A stretch of 50,844 nt of DNA from Symbiobacterium terraclitae (GCF_017874315.1 NZ_JAGGLG010000032.1:1-50844); one strand, 5' to 3'. Positions 43,056 through 50,727 are shown, numbered from the stretch's first letter. The notes: generated by a model from the sequence alone, not told the origin. Numbers and translations are program-made.

Positions 43056-43784
43056 TTACGCTTCGTTGATATCGGCATTCGTATATACGTTCTGGACGTC
43101 GTCGTGGTCCTCCAGCAGGTCGAGGAGCTTCACCAGCTTCTCCGCGTCCTCGCCGGAGACGGAGACCGTGGTGGTGGGCTGCATCACGACCTCGCCCTTC
43201 TCCACGGGGATCCCGGCCGCCTCCAGCGCCTGGAGCACCTGGTTGAGCGCCTCGGGGGCGGTGTGGATCTCGAAGCCGTCCTCGGTGGTCACCAGGTCCT
43301 CCGCACCGGCGTCGAGGGCGATCATCATCAGGTCGTCCTCGCTGACCGCGGTCTCGCTCCGGTCGATCTCGATCACGCCGCGCTTCTGGAACATCCAGCT
43401 CACGCAGCCCGTCTCGCCCAGCGACCCGCCGTTCTTGGAGAAGATGTGGCGGACGTCGGCGGCGGTGCGGTTGCGGTTGTCGGTGACGATGTTCATCATG
43501 ATGGCCACGCCGCCCGGGCCGTAGCCCTCGTACACCATCTCCTCGTACCGCTCGGCGCCGGCCAGGCCGGCGCCCCGGGCGATGGCGCGCTGGATGTTCT
43601 CGTTGGGCATGTTGGCCTTGCGGGCCGCCGCGATCGCCGTCTTCAGCAGGAAGTTGCTCTCCGGATCAGGACCGCCCTCGCGGGCAGCCTTCATGATGTC
43701 CTTGGTAATACGGGAGAAGGTTGCCCCTCGCTCCTGGTCCAGCTTCCCCTTCGAACGCTTGATGTTTTCCCACTTACGACCCAA
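43056..43784 (-). CDS. yebC: YebC/PmpR family regulator or translation factor
   Basis: This 242-residue protein matches YebC along its length: MGRKWENIKRSKGKLDQERG, NFLLKTAIAAARKANMPNEN, EGYGPGGVAIMMNIVTDNRNR, TAADVRHIFSKNGGSLG and a Glu/Asp-rich end. Family members bind DNA and, in some lineages, aid ribosomes at polyproline stretches. The start is TTG 43784, with GGAGGGGG upstream; starting elsewhere would lose the conserved MGRKW. A promoter with a dyad lies upstream. ruvC is often next to yebC but is not seen here. Confidence 0.93.
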   Translation of the reverse strand: MGRKWENIKRSKGKLDQERGATFSRITKDIMKAAREGGPDPESNFLLKTAIAAARKANMPNENIQRAIARGAGLAGAERYEEMVYEGYGPGGVAIMMNIVTDNRNRTAADVRHIFSKNGGSLGETGCVSWMFQKRGVIEIDRSETAVSEDDLMMIALDAGAEDLVTTEDGFEIHTAPEALNQVLQALEAAGIPVEKGEVVMQPTTTVSVSGEDAEKLVKLLDLLEDHDDVQNVYTNADINEA

Positions 43785-43811
43785 GGGAGAAACCCCCTCC
43801 GTCAGAGTCTA

Positions 43812-43849
43812 CCTGCAGCATTGTAGCACTGCAGGCATACCCGCGACAA
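43812..43849 (-). promoter_or_regulatory. yebC promoter with CCTGCAG dyad
   Basis: On the minus strand TTGTCG (43849-43844) and TACAAT (43825-43820) are 18 bases apart. CCTGCAG (43812-43818) and CTGCAGG (43829-43835) form a perfect dyad that flanks the -10 box symmetrically with ten bases between. Confidence 0.6.
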
Positions 43850-44054
43850 GCGACCACCTCGGATTATCCCTGTTAACGGCTCGGCTGGAACTAGCTGGGG
43901 AGACCTGGCGAGGGCCCGCGTGCTGGGACGAAGTTATGGTGGCCGGCGCATCCCCGCAGACGGCTGGAGCTGGCATTTCGGGCGGCGCATCCACGGGACG
44001 CGGACGGCAGTGCGCTACTGATAACACCTTTTCTGGAATTCGGTGGTGGAAAGC
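43850..44054. other. Intergenic interval without a recognisable gene
   Basis: Between the yebC promoter and the infA promoter no open frame has a proper start site. The only structure seen is a loose repetition of GGCGCATCC and GGACG motifs around 43942-44005. It may hold leader sequence for either divergent transcript. Confidence 0.5.
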
Positions 44055-44083
44055 GTGACGTGCGGGGCTCCTGGGTCTATAAT
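44055..44083 (+). promoter_or_regulatory. infA promoter
   Basis: GTGACG (44055-44060) and a perfect TATAAT (44078-44083) are separated by 17 bases. The AAGGAGGTG site starts 9 bases further on, so the 5' UTR is very short. Confidence 0.7.
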
Positions 44084-44107
44084 GGACAGTGAAGGAGGTG
44101 GTGTCTA

Positions 44108-44335
44108 TTGGCGCGGTCGGACATGATTGAGGTCGATGGCGTGATCCTGGAGCCGCGCTCCAACGGCTTCTTCACCGTGAAGCTGGAGCTGGAGAACGAG
44201 CCGGAGGTGATCGCCCACCTGGGCGGCAAGCTGCGCCGCAACTACATCCGGGTGGTGCCCGGCGACCGGGTGACCGTGGAGCTGAGCCCGTACGACCTCT
44301 CGCGCGGGCGCATCGTCTACCGGTACCGCCACTGA
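44108..44335 (+). CDS. infA: Translation initiation factor IF-1
   Basis: This 75-residue OB-fold factor binds the ribosomal A site during initiation. Alignment blocks are [45 protein letters not shown] and [16 protein letters not shown]. The start is a TTG at 44108 preceded by AAGGAGGTG seven bases away; this keeps the usual small hydrophilic N-terminus before IEVDG. It is unusual that the gene stands alone and not in the ribosomal protein operon, which is not in this window. A second infA elsewhere in the genome is possible. TTG is a weak start for such a universal gene. Confidence 0.95.
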   Translation: MARSDMIEVDGVILEPRSNGFFTVKLELENEPEVIAHLGGKLRRNYIRVVPGDRVTVELSPYDLSRGRIVYRYRH

Positions 44336-44411
44336 AACCAGTGCAGAACCGACGGAGCGAATCCGCATGCGCGGGATGGTCCCCTTCGGACCGCCGGTTC
44401 TGAACTGGTTT
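44335..44411 (+). other. Long inverted repeat directly after infA
   Basis: AAACCAGTGCAGAACCGACGG-type arm (44335-44355) pairs with the complementary arm at 44391-44411, 19 of 21 bases matching. The 35-base inner part can fold again. The first base of the arm is in the stop codon. A conventional terminator follows. Confidence 0.7.
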
Positions 44412-44448
44412 GCGCCAGGGGGAGCCCTTCCGGGCTCCCCCTGGGCGC
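44412..44448. terminator. Bidirectional terminator
   Basis: GCGCCAGGGGGAGCCC and GGGCTCCCCCTGGGCGC pair with one bulge around a TTCC loop. It lies between infA and the convergent small gene ending at 44493. Confidence 0.8.
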
Positions 44449-44492
44449 GCGAAGGACGGGACGCCTGTGTACCGGGGGGAGGCCCCCCCGAC

Positions 44493-44690
44493 CTAGAAGT
44501 TGACGCTGTCGATCTGATCGATGCGGGTGGCACGGGCCACGCCGTTGGCATTGACCGTGTAGACGATGCCGTTCTCGAATGCGACGACCTTCTGGTTCTC
44601 GATCACGACGCCGTCCACGATCAGGCTCGTGTTGAACCCGCCGCCGCGCAGATCCTCGAGCAGCTGGCGGATCGTGGAACTCTGAGGCAT
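44493..44690 (-). CDS. 65-residue protein, possibly Sm-like
   Basis: This small soluble protein has an N-terminal helix (TIRQLLEDLRGGG) followed by four or five short beta strands: FNTSLIVDGVVIEN, QKVVAFENGIVYTVN, GVARATRIDQIDSVNF. The order helix, then a strand-rich barrel-like unit, is reminiscent of Sm-like folds but too short to prove it. The ATG at 44690 follows GAGGAG by seven bases. The neighbour on the opposite strand (44811-45080) has a matching C-terminal pattern, which suggests related genes. No function is known to me. Confidence 0.65.
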   Translation of the reverse strand: MPQSSTIRQLLEDLRGGGFNTSLIVDGVVIENQKVVAFENGIVYTVNANGVARATRIDQIDSVNF

Positions 44691-44810
44691 GTCCCGTCTC
44701 CTCCTCAGTAATCGGTTGAGCGAGCTACGGCATAGCTCTCCCATGGTTAGCCTATGCGTCCCGGCCTCCCGTGTCCCGCGCGAGGCCGGTCGAAGTGGGG
44801 GGCGGTGCCC

Positions 44811-45080
44811 GTGAGGACCGCGCGCTTCTCCTTCTCCGGACTCCCTGTCACCAGGCGGCAGGACCCCGATCGGGCCACCGCGGGCCGGCCCCCGCGGAGG
44901 CGCCGGCCGGACCCGCTGGCCGGCGTGCTGGCCGCCCTCCGGGGCCACCAGGTGACCCTTCTGGTGGGCGGGCGGCTGCTGGCCGGGAAGCTGATCTCAG
45001 CCGACCCCGTGATCCTGGTGGACGGCGCCGGCAACGCCACCGCGGTCCGCCGCTCCGCCATCTCGGCCGTGCGCTTCTGA
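44811..45080 (+). CDS. 89-residue protein with Sm-like C-terminal half
   Basis: After a basic, Arg/Pro-rich N-terminal half (about 1-40), the protein continues LAGVLAALRGHQVTLLVG, then GRLLAGKLISADPVILVD and AVRRSAISAVRF. This reads as helix and strands like the protein encoded divergently at 44493-44690 (LRG...TLLVGG versus LRG...TSLIVDG, and ISAVRF versus IDSVNF). GTG 44811 follows a G-rich site. The two genes are separated by 120 bases. Relationship between them is inferred by eye; the basic half could bind nucleic acid. Confidence 0.6.
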   Translation: MRTARFSFSGLPVTRRQDPDRATAGRPPRRRRPDPLAGVLAALRGHQVTLLVGGRLLAGKLISADPVILVDGAGNATAVRRSAISAVRF

Positions 45081-45088
45081 GGCTGTCC

Positions 45089-45132
45089 GTGCACCATGGC
45101 GTATTTGAACCATGGCGCACACGCCCTATAAT
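45089..45132 (+). promoter_or_regulatory. pgi promoter with overlapping inverted repeat
   Basis: TTGAAC (45105-45110) and a perfect TATAAT (45127-45132) are 16 bases apart. GTGCACCATGG (45089-45099) and CCATGGCGCAC (45110-45120) form an inverted repeat with 10 of 11 matches and a ten-base spacer. The right arm starts at the last base of the -35 box and covers the spacer, as an operator might. Confidence 0.65.
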
Positions 45133-45165
45133 GAGAGGGAGATTTCCGCCTGGAGGTAACGGCAC

Positions 45166-46518
45166 ATGAATCCCTCGCTTCGCTTCGATGTCTCCCGGGC
45201 TGCAGCGTTCGTGGCACCCCATGAGATCGAGTACCAGGCGGCGGCCGTCCGCGCCGCCCACGACCTGCTCCACGGGCGACGGGGGCCCGGGGCCGAGTTC
45301 ACCGGCTGGCTGGACCTGCCCGAGCGCTACGACCGGGAGGAGTTCCGGCGCATCCAGGAGGCCGCCGCCCGCATCCGGAGCGACTCCGATGCGCTGGTGG
45401 TCATCGGGATCGGCGGCTCCTACCTGGGCGCCAGGGCCACGGTCGAGGCGCTGGGCCACGCCTTCCACAACCTGCTGCCCAAGGACCGGCGGCCCGGCCC
45501 GCAGATCTTCTTCGCCGGCAAGGACCTGAGCCCCGTCTACCTCACCCACCTGTTCGAGGTGCTGGAGGGGAAGGAGGTCTCGGTCAACGTCGTCTCCAAG
45601 TCGGGCACGACCACGGAGCCGGCCATCGCCTTCCGGATCTTCCGCGAGTACCTGGAGCGCCGCTACGGCAAGGAGGGCGCCCGCAGGCGCATCTACGCCA
45701 CCACCGACCGCCGGCGGGGCATCCTGAAGCAGGTGGCCGACGCCGAGGGCTACGAGTCCTTCGTCATCCCCGACGAGGTGGGCGGCCGCTACTCGGTGCT
45801 GACCGCGGTGGGCCTGCTGCCCATCGCCGCCGCCGGCATCGACATCGCGCAGCTGATGGCCGGCGCGGCCTCCGCCATGGCGGAGTACGCCGAGCCCGAC
45901 CTCGCGCAGAACCCCTGCTACCAGTACGCCGCGGCGCGCCACGCCCTCTACCGGAAGGGCCGGACGACCGAGCTGCTGGTGACCTACGAGCCGGCGCTGC
46001 GCTCCACCGCCGAGTGGTGGAAGCAGCTGTTCGGCGAGTCGGAAGGGAAGGACGGCAAGGGCATCTTCCCGGCCTCGGTGGAGTTCACCACCGATCTGCA
46101 CTCGATGGGCCAGTACATCCAGGACGGCCTGCGGAACCTGTTCGAGACGGTGGTGCAGGTGGAGCGGCCGCGGGCCGACATCGCCATCTCCGGCGGCGAC
46201 GCGGGCGACGGGCTGGGGTTCCTGGAGGGGCAGACCCTGGACCACGTCAACCGCATGGCCCTCGCCGGCACGCTGCTGGCCCACACCGACGGCGGCGTGC
46301 CCAACCTGCTGCTCACCCTGCCGGAGCTGACGCCCTACCACTACGGCCAGATGATCTACTTCTTCGAGAAGGCCTGCGCCATCAGCGGCTACCTCCTGGG
46401 GGTGAACCCCTTCGACCAGCCCGGCGTGGAGGCCTACAAGCAGAACATGTACGCCCTTCTGGGCAAGCCTGGGTTCGAGGCGCGCCGGGCGGAGCTGGAG
46501 CGGCGTCTCAACGGGTAG
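45166..46518 (+). CDS. pgi: Glucose-6-phosphate isomerase
   Basis: This 450-residue cytosolic enzyme interconverts glucose-6-phosphate and fructose-6-phosphate in glycolysis and gluconeogenesis. The sugar-phosphate site is [16 protein letters not shown]. The [17 protein letters not shown] block, the [15 protein letters not shown] loop with catalytic residues and the [20 protein letters not shown] end with the catalytic lysine are all present. The length is typical of the shorter Firmicute-type enzyme. The ATG at 45166 follows GGAGGT. It has a strong promoter with an operator-like repeat and is followed after 13 bases by the rhomboid gene, so the two are co-transcribed. Confidence 0.97.
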   Translation: MNPSLRFDVSRAAAFVAPHEIEYQAAAVRAAHDLLHGRRGPGAEFTGWLDLPERYDREEFRRIQEAAARIRSDSDALVVIGIGGSYLGARATVEALGHAFHNLLPKDRRPGPQIFFAGKDLSPVYLTHLFEVLEGKEVSVNVVSKSGTTTEPAIAFRIFREYLERRYGKEGARRRIYATTDRRRGILKQVADAEGYESFVIPDEVGGRYSVLTAVGLLPIAAAGIDIAQLMAGAASAMAEYAEPDLAQNPCYQYAAARHALYRKGRTTELLVTYEPALRSTAEWWKQLFGESEGKDGKGIFPASVEFTTDLHSMGQYIQDGLRNLFETVVQVERPRADIAISGGDAGDGLGFLEGQTLDHVNRMALAGTLLAHTDGGVPNLLLTLPELTPYHYGQMIYFFEKACAISGYLLGVNPFDQPGVEAYKQNMYALLGKPGFEARRAELERRLNG

Positions 46519-46531
46519 AGGAGGCTTGCCT

Positions 46532-48016
46532 GTGGACCTGGGCGGGTACGTGGAGGCGGCGGGCCAGCGGTTCGGCGAGTTCGGCGGCTTCGCGCCGGCG
46601 GCGCCGGAGGCCCTGCCGCCGATGCTGGCGCAGTGGGCCGGGGTCGTGCTGGACCGGGAGGAGCCCGGCCTGCTGACGCGCGTGGCCGTCGTGCCGCTGG
46701 GGGCGGGTTCGCTGCTGCCGGCCCTGCGGGACGAGCTGGCCGCGAGCCTGGCCGCCTCCGCCCGCGCCAGGGGATGGGAGACGCTGGGCCTCCTCCTGCT
46801 GGTCTCGGAGTCGGCCGTGACCCGGGAGGCCTACGACCGCGTGCAGGGGCTGGTGTACAGCGCCCGGCGGGTGAGGGTGGTCCCCTGGATCGTCGACCTG
46901 CCCCGGGGCCGCCTGTACGGCCACCGCGGCCCGCCCTTCGGCGTGGACCCCGACCTGGCGGTGCTGGCGGCCCCGTCGCCGGATGCGCCCGTCCCCGAGG
47001 CGGCGGCCCCTCCGGCTCCCGGCCTGCTCAGGCGGCGCGGCACCGTGCCCTGGCTCACCGTGGGCCTGACGGCCTCCATCGTGCTGGTCTGGACGGCGAT
47101 GACGCTCCTGGGCGGCGGCCTGGGTGCGACCGAGGACTCGGAGACGCTCTACCGCTGGGGCGCGGCCCTGCGCCCCCACCTGCTCGCAGACGGCGAGTAC
47201 TGGCGCCTGCTCACGGCCGGGTTCCTGCACATCGGCGCCGCTCACCTGGCGATGAACGCCCTGTCGCTCTGGTGGGTGGGGCAGGTGGTGGAGGCCCTGT
47301 TCGGCCCGACCCGGATGCTCTTCATCTACCTCTTCGCGCTGGTGGCGGGCAGCGCCGCGAGCGTCATGTTCGGCCCGCCCCTGGTGCTGAGCGCCGGGGC
47401 CAGCGGGGCGATTTTCGGCCTGCTGGGCGCGCTGGTCTGGTACCGGATCGCCGGGCCGGAGCGGCAGCGGCTGCAGCAGGTGCCCCTGCTCGTTGTCCTG
47501 ATCCTGAACCTCGGCTACGGGCTGATCGCCCACGAGATCGTCGACAACTGGAACCACGTCGCGGGACTGGCGGCCGGCTTCCTGGCTGCCGCCGCGGCCG
47601 GCGTGCCGTTGACGAGGCCGTCGGGCGGGCCGGCGTCCCGCCCCTCGCCGGTCGTGCGGGGGCTGAGGCTCGCCGCCGCGCTCGCCCTGGCGGGGCTGGC
47701 TGCAGCCACCGTGGCCGGTGCGCTGCCCCTGCCCGGCCCGTCCCAGCGGCTGGCGACCGCCCTCACCGCGTGGCACGGGGGCCGCCTGGAGGAGGCCGCG
47801 GCCGGCCTCGAGTCCGTGGCGGCGGCGTATCCGGGCGACACGCACCTGGAGCTGACCCTGGCCTGGGTCTACCTGGAGCAGGGGCGGTTCGGCGAGGCCC
47901 GCGGCCTCGCCGAACGGGTGCTGGCGGTCGAGCCGCAGAGCGCCGAGGCCCGGCGGCTCCTCCGGGCCATCGAGTTCTTCGCCGGGGCCGGCCACGGAGG
48001 CCGCGGCTCGCCCTAA
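46532..48016 (+). CDS. Rhomboid-family intramembrane protease with C-terminal TPR-like region
   Basis: This 494-residue protein has a cytosolic N-terminal domain (about 1-165), then a six- or seven-helix rhomboid core (about 170-390). It ends in a short helical repeat region with TPR-like periodicity (about 410-480, LEEAAAGLESVAAAYPGDTHLELTLAWVYLEQG). Core motifs are GFLHIGAAHLAMNALSLWW, the serine in GASGAIFGLLGALVWYR (near 291) and the histidine in NWNHVAGLAAGF (near 342). A GTG at 46532 is favoured because AGGAGG is seven bases away; a TTG six bases earlier would abut it. It shares an operon with pgi, but a functional link is not evident. Confidence 0.92.
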   Translation: MDLGGYVEAAGQRFGEFGGFAPAAPEALPPMLAQWAGVVLDREEPGLLTRVAVVPLGAGSLLPALRDELAASLAASARARGWETLGLLLLVSESAVTREAYDRVQGLVYSARRVRVVPWIVDLPRGRLYGHRGPPFGVDPDLAVLAAPSPDAPVPEAAAPPAPGLLRRRGTVPWLTVGLTASIVLVWTAMTLLGGGLGATEDSETLYRWGAALRPHLLADGEYWRLLTAGFLHIGAAHLAMNALSLWWVGQVVEALFGPTRMLFIYLFALVAGSAASVMFGPPLVLSAGASGAIFGLLGALVWYRIAGPERQRLQQVPLLVVLILNLGYGLIAHEIVDNWNHVAGLAAGFLAAAAAGVPLTRPSGGPASRPSPVVRGLRLAAALALAGLAAATVAGALPLPGPSQRLATALTAWHGGRLEEAAAGLESVAAAYPGDTHLELTLAWVYLEQGRFGEARGLAERVLAVEPQSAEARRLLRAIEFFAGAGHGGRGSP

Positions 48017-48023
48017 GAGAATC

Positions 48024-48058
48024 AGCGCCCCCGATCAGATCGGGGGCGCTGTTGTTGG
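48024..48058 (+). terminator. Rho-independent terminator
   Basis: AGCGCCCCCGAT and ATCGGGGGCGCT form a perfect stem with a CAG loop, followed by GTTGTTGG. It closes the pgi-rhomboid operon. Confidence 0.9.
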
Positions 48059-48070
48059 CTGTTGACGGGT

Positions 48071-48331
48071 CTAGGCGCGAGCGGGGCGGCTCTGAGCCAG
48101 ATTGACGGTCAGGACCCGGCCGTTGTAAGGCTGGCCGTTCCAGGCCTCGATGGCCCGGGCAGCGTCGGCCTCCTCCATGTCGACGAAACCGAAACCGCGG
48201 CTGCGGTTGGTCTCGCGATCGAGGACGATCTTCGAGCGCTTCACCTCGCCGAACTGGGAGAACAGCTCATGCAGATCCTCATCCGTGGTAGCCCAGGGCA
48301 GGTTCCCAACGAAAATGCTGACAACGGCCAA
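48071..48331 (-). CDS. RNA-binding RRM protein
   Basis: This 86-residue single-RRM protein is of the type common in cyanobacteria and some Firmicutes. RNP2 is IFVGNL (near residues 6-11) and RNP1 is RGFGFVDM (near 45-52), with the usual LFSQFGEVKRSKIVLDRET between them. The tail is short. The start is a TTG at 48331 with AGGAGG nine bases upstream. The 5' interval to the next gene is about 110 bases and holds no other gene. It probably binds single-stranded RNA and may help RNA folding or stability. Confidence 0.95.
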   Translation of the reverse strand: MAVVSIFVGNLPWATTDEDLHELFSQFGEVKRSKIVLDRETNRSRGFGFVDMEEADAARAIEAWNGQPYNGRVLTVNLAQSRPARA

Positions 48332-48441
48332 GTCTGACAGCCTCCTAAACGAGAATCACGAATCCGGGATTATGTCTTCGCCCTGGTTTTGCAGAACCCT
48401 GCTGCCATGGATAACTTTCTATTGCTGAGCCTAAATCAAAC

Positions 48442-48993
48442 TCAGCGGAGGAAGAGGGCGCCGACCAGGAGCGCGCCCACCACGCCGTAGATGGGCGAGA
48501 GCTTCATGTAGTGGACCGAGATGAAGAAGGCCGCGGCGATGGCGAAGGGCAGCCAGTTCACGGGCGCGCCGCTGCGCGGCTGGAAGGCGTAGCCGGCGAA
48601 GTCCATGGCGAGCATGGCCAGCATGACGAAGACGACGGGCCGGATGCCGGCCACCATGCCCTTGAGCACGGGGCTGTCCTTGAAGCGGACCATCAGCCCT
48701 GCCAGCGCGACCATGACCACGCCCACCGGGAGGGTGACCGCGATCAGGGACACCAGCGCGCCGGGCCAGCCCGCTACCCGGTAGCCGATGTACATGGTCA
48801 GCTTGGTCGCGATGGGTCCGGGCAGGGCATTGCCCATGGCCAGTGCGGTACCGAACTCCTCCCGGGAGACCCATGAGAACACCTCCACGGCCTCGTGCTC
48901 GTACAGGGGCACGATGGAGGGGCCGCCCCCGAAGCCAAGGAGCGTGGCACGGCTGAAGCCGATGAAGAGATCCAGCAAGGTCTTCCACATCAT
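48442..48993 (-). CDS. Single-domain chromate transporter (ChrA family)
   Basis: This 183-residue membrane protein equals one half of the usual ChrA transporter. It has GFSRATLLGFGGGPSIVPLYEHE at the start, then GTALAMGNALPGPIATKLTMYIGYRVAG, the most conserved block. The helices that follow are hydrophobic. Short ChrA proteins usually occur as a pair of genes encoding the two halves; the flanking genes here are an RRM protein and a divergent DUF92 protein, so a partner is not adjacent. It may form homodimers or have a partner elsewhere. ATG 48993 is the start. Confidence 0.88.
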   Translation of the reverse strand: MMWKTLLDLFIGFSRATLLGFGGGPSIVPLYEHEAVEVFSWVSREEFGTALAMGNALPGPIATKLTMYIGYRVAGWPGALVSLIAVTLPVGVVMVALAGLMVRFKDSPVLKGMVAGIRPVVFVMLAMLAMDFAGYAFQPRSGAPVNWLPFAIAAAFFISVHYMKLSPIYGVVGALLVGALFLR

Positions 48994-49148
48994 AGCAAGC
49001 CCCGCCTTTCCCGGTTCGACTGAAAACCATGCTTACCATACCATATTGCGGCAGATGAGACCACGGTCCTTTAGGCTGTGAGCATTTCTGGCAGGTGATC
49101 CTCCCGGACGGAGCGAAGTCCCCCCTGTCGCAACAGGGAGGTATGCAG

Positions 49149-50597
49149 ATGGGTGACCTCTGGGCACTGGTTCTGGCCTTCGCCTACGTGGGCGCGGTGG
49201 TGGCCGTCGGCGAGGGCGCGCACCGGCTGGGGCTCTCCCGCCCCGTCGCGCGCAAGGTGATCCACGTCGGGGTCGGCCTGTGGATCATCGGGACCGTCCT
49301 GCTCTTCGAGAGCCGCTACCTGGCCGCGGTGCCCGCGCTGGTCTCGGTCGCCGCCAACTACGTCATCCACCGCCGGCGCCTCCTGGGGTCTGTGGCCGCC
49401 GAGGCCGAGAACCTGGGCACGGTCTGGTTCCCCGTCTCCTTCGCCCTGCTGGTTCTGTTCGCCTGGGACGAGCCCGCCGCGCTGGTCGGCGGGGTGCTCG
49501 CGATGACCGTCGGCGACGCCCTGGCCTCCACCGTGGGGCTGCGCTGGGGCAGGCGGCAGTACGCCACCCTGGGCGGCCGCACCAAGAGCCTGGAGGGCTC
49601 GCTGGCCATGTTCGGGGCGACGCTGCTGACTACCCTGGCCACCCTGTGGGTCGTGGCGCCGCCCCTGCCGCCCGCCGCCCAGGCGGGGCTGGCGGTCCTG
49701 GCCGCCGTGGCCGCCGCCTGCGCGGAGAGCGTGGGCATCAAGGGGCGCGACAACCTCTGGGTTCCCCTGGGCACCGGCCTCCTGCTCTGGGCGGGGCTCA
49801 GGCTGTTCCCCCACCTGTTGCCCGGCCTGGGCGCGGGGGCGGCGCTCTCCGCCGCCATCGGACTCCTGGCCTGGTGGAAGCGGTCGCTCAGCCCCAGCGG
49901 TACCCTGGGCGCCATCCTGACCGGTACGCCGCTCTTCGGCCTGGGCGGCTGGGCCGGGGGCCTGGCGCTGGTGGCCTTCTTCGTCTCGGGCAGTGCGCTC
50001 TCCCACCTGTTCCGGGACCGCAAGGCGCCCGTGGAGGCCGACTTCGCCAAGACCGGGACGCGGGACCTCGGGCAGGCGCTGGCCAACGGCGGGGTGGCCG
50101 CCGCCGCGGCGGTGGGCTACGCCGTCAGCGGCGACCCGGCGTGGATGGGCGCGGTGCTGGGCGGCATCGCCGCCGCGTCCGCCGACACCTGGGCGACCGA
50201 GCTGGGCGTCCTCTCCCGCACGGCCCCCCGGATGGTCACCACCTTCCGGGAGGTGCCGCCCGGCACCAGCGGGGCGGTGTCGCTGACGGGCACCCTGGCC
50301 GGCCTGGGCGGCGCAGCCCTCGTCGGGCTGGTCGCCGCCCTCGCGGACCCTGTCTGGTGGCGGCTGATGCCGTGGGTCGCCGCCGCCGGCATCGCCGGGG
50401 CCTTCGCCGACTCGCTGCTGGGGGCCACGGTGCAGGCCGTCTACTGGTGCCCCCGCTGCGGGAAGGAGACCGAGCGGACGCTGCACGGCTGCGGCAGCAC
50501 GACCCGTCTGCACCGGGGCCTGCCGGCGGTCAGCAACGACCTGGTGAACCTGGCAGCCACCCTGGTGGGGGCGGCGGCGGGGTTTCTGGCGGTATAG
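49149..50597 (+). CDS. Fusion of polyprenol/phytol kinase-like domain with DUF92 domain
   Basis: This 482-residue membrane protein has two recognised parts. Residues 1-190 match the Sec59/VTE5 (COG0170) kinase family: VARKVIHVGVGLWIIG, MTVGDALASTVGLRWG and GGRTKSLEGSLAMF. From about 245 to the end it matches DUF92 (VTE6/TMEM19-like): SPSGTLGAILTG, DLGQALANGGVAAAAAV, AASADTWATELGVL, and PPGTSGAVSLTGTLAG. A CPRCGKETE...CG pair of cysteines (YWCPRCGK) lies near 432-460. In plants, VTE5 and VTE6 phosphorylate phytol in two steps, so one protein with both parts could convert a prenol to its diphosphate. ATG 49149 is seven bases after GGGAGG. Confidence 0.88.
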   Translation: MGDLWALVLAFAYVGAVVAVGEGAHRLGLSRPVARKVIHVGVGLWIIGTVLLFESRYLAAVPALVSVAANYVIHRRRLLGSVAAEAENLGTVWFPVSFALLVLFAWDEPAALVGGVLAMTVGDALASTVGLRWGRRQYATLGGRTKSLEGSLAMFGATLLTTLATLWVVAPPLPPAAQAGLAVLAAVAAACAESVGIKGRDNLWVPLGTGLLLWAGLRLFPHLLPGLGAGAALSAAIGLLAWWKRSLSPSGTLGAILTGTPLFGLGGWAGGLALVAFFVSGSALSHLFRDRKAPVEADFAKTGTRDLGQALANGGVAAAAAVGYAVSGDPAWMGAVLGGIAAASADTWATELGVLSRTAPRMVTTFREVPPGTSGAVSLTGTLAGLGGAALVGLVAALADPVWWRLMPWVAAAGIAGAFADSLLGATVQAVYWCPRCGKETERTLHGCGSTTRLHRGLPAVSNDLVNLAATLVGAAAGFLAV

Positions 50598-50610
50598 GCA
50601 GAGAGTCGGG

Positions 50611-50630
50611 CACCCGCCCGGGTGTCCGGC
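50611..50630 (+). terminator. Hairpin after the fused kinase gene
   Basis: GGGCACCC and GGGTGTCC pair with one G-T around a short loop, 13 bases after the stop. It probably contributes to termination together with the next hairpin. Confidence 0.5.
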
Positions 50631-50687
50631 GCTGCTCGCAGCGCGGCCAGGCGGCCCCGGCATTTCCGTTAGCATGCGCAGAATCGA

Positions 50688-50726
50688 AGGACCAGGCAGC
50701 GAGCTACGCTGCCTGGTCCTGATCTT
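50688..50726 (+). terminator. Strong terminator hairpin next to the intron boundary
   Basis: GACCAGGCAGCG and CGCTGCCTGGTC pair perfectly around an AGCTA loop, followed by CTGATCTTG. The candidate intron 5' end begins two bases later. Confidence 0.8.
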
Positions 50727-50727
50727 G

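Noticed and set aside
43855-43880. GGATTATCCCTGTTAACGG resembles an intron-homing endonuclease site
   Set aside because: The match to the I-SceI-type site is partial and in a different register, and no rRNA or homing gene is near.
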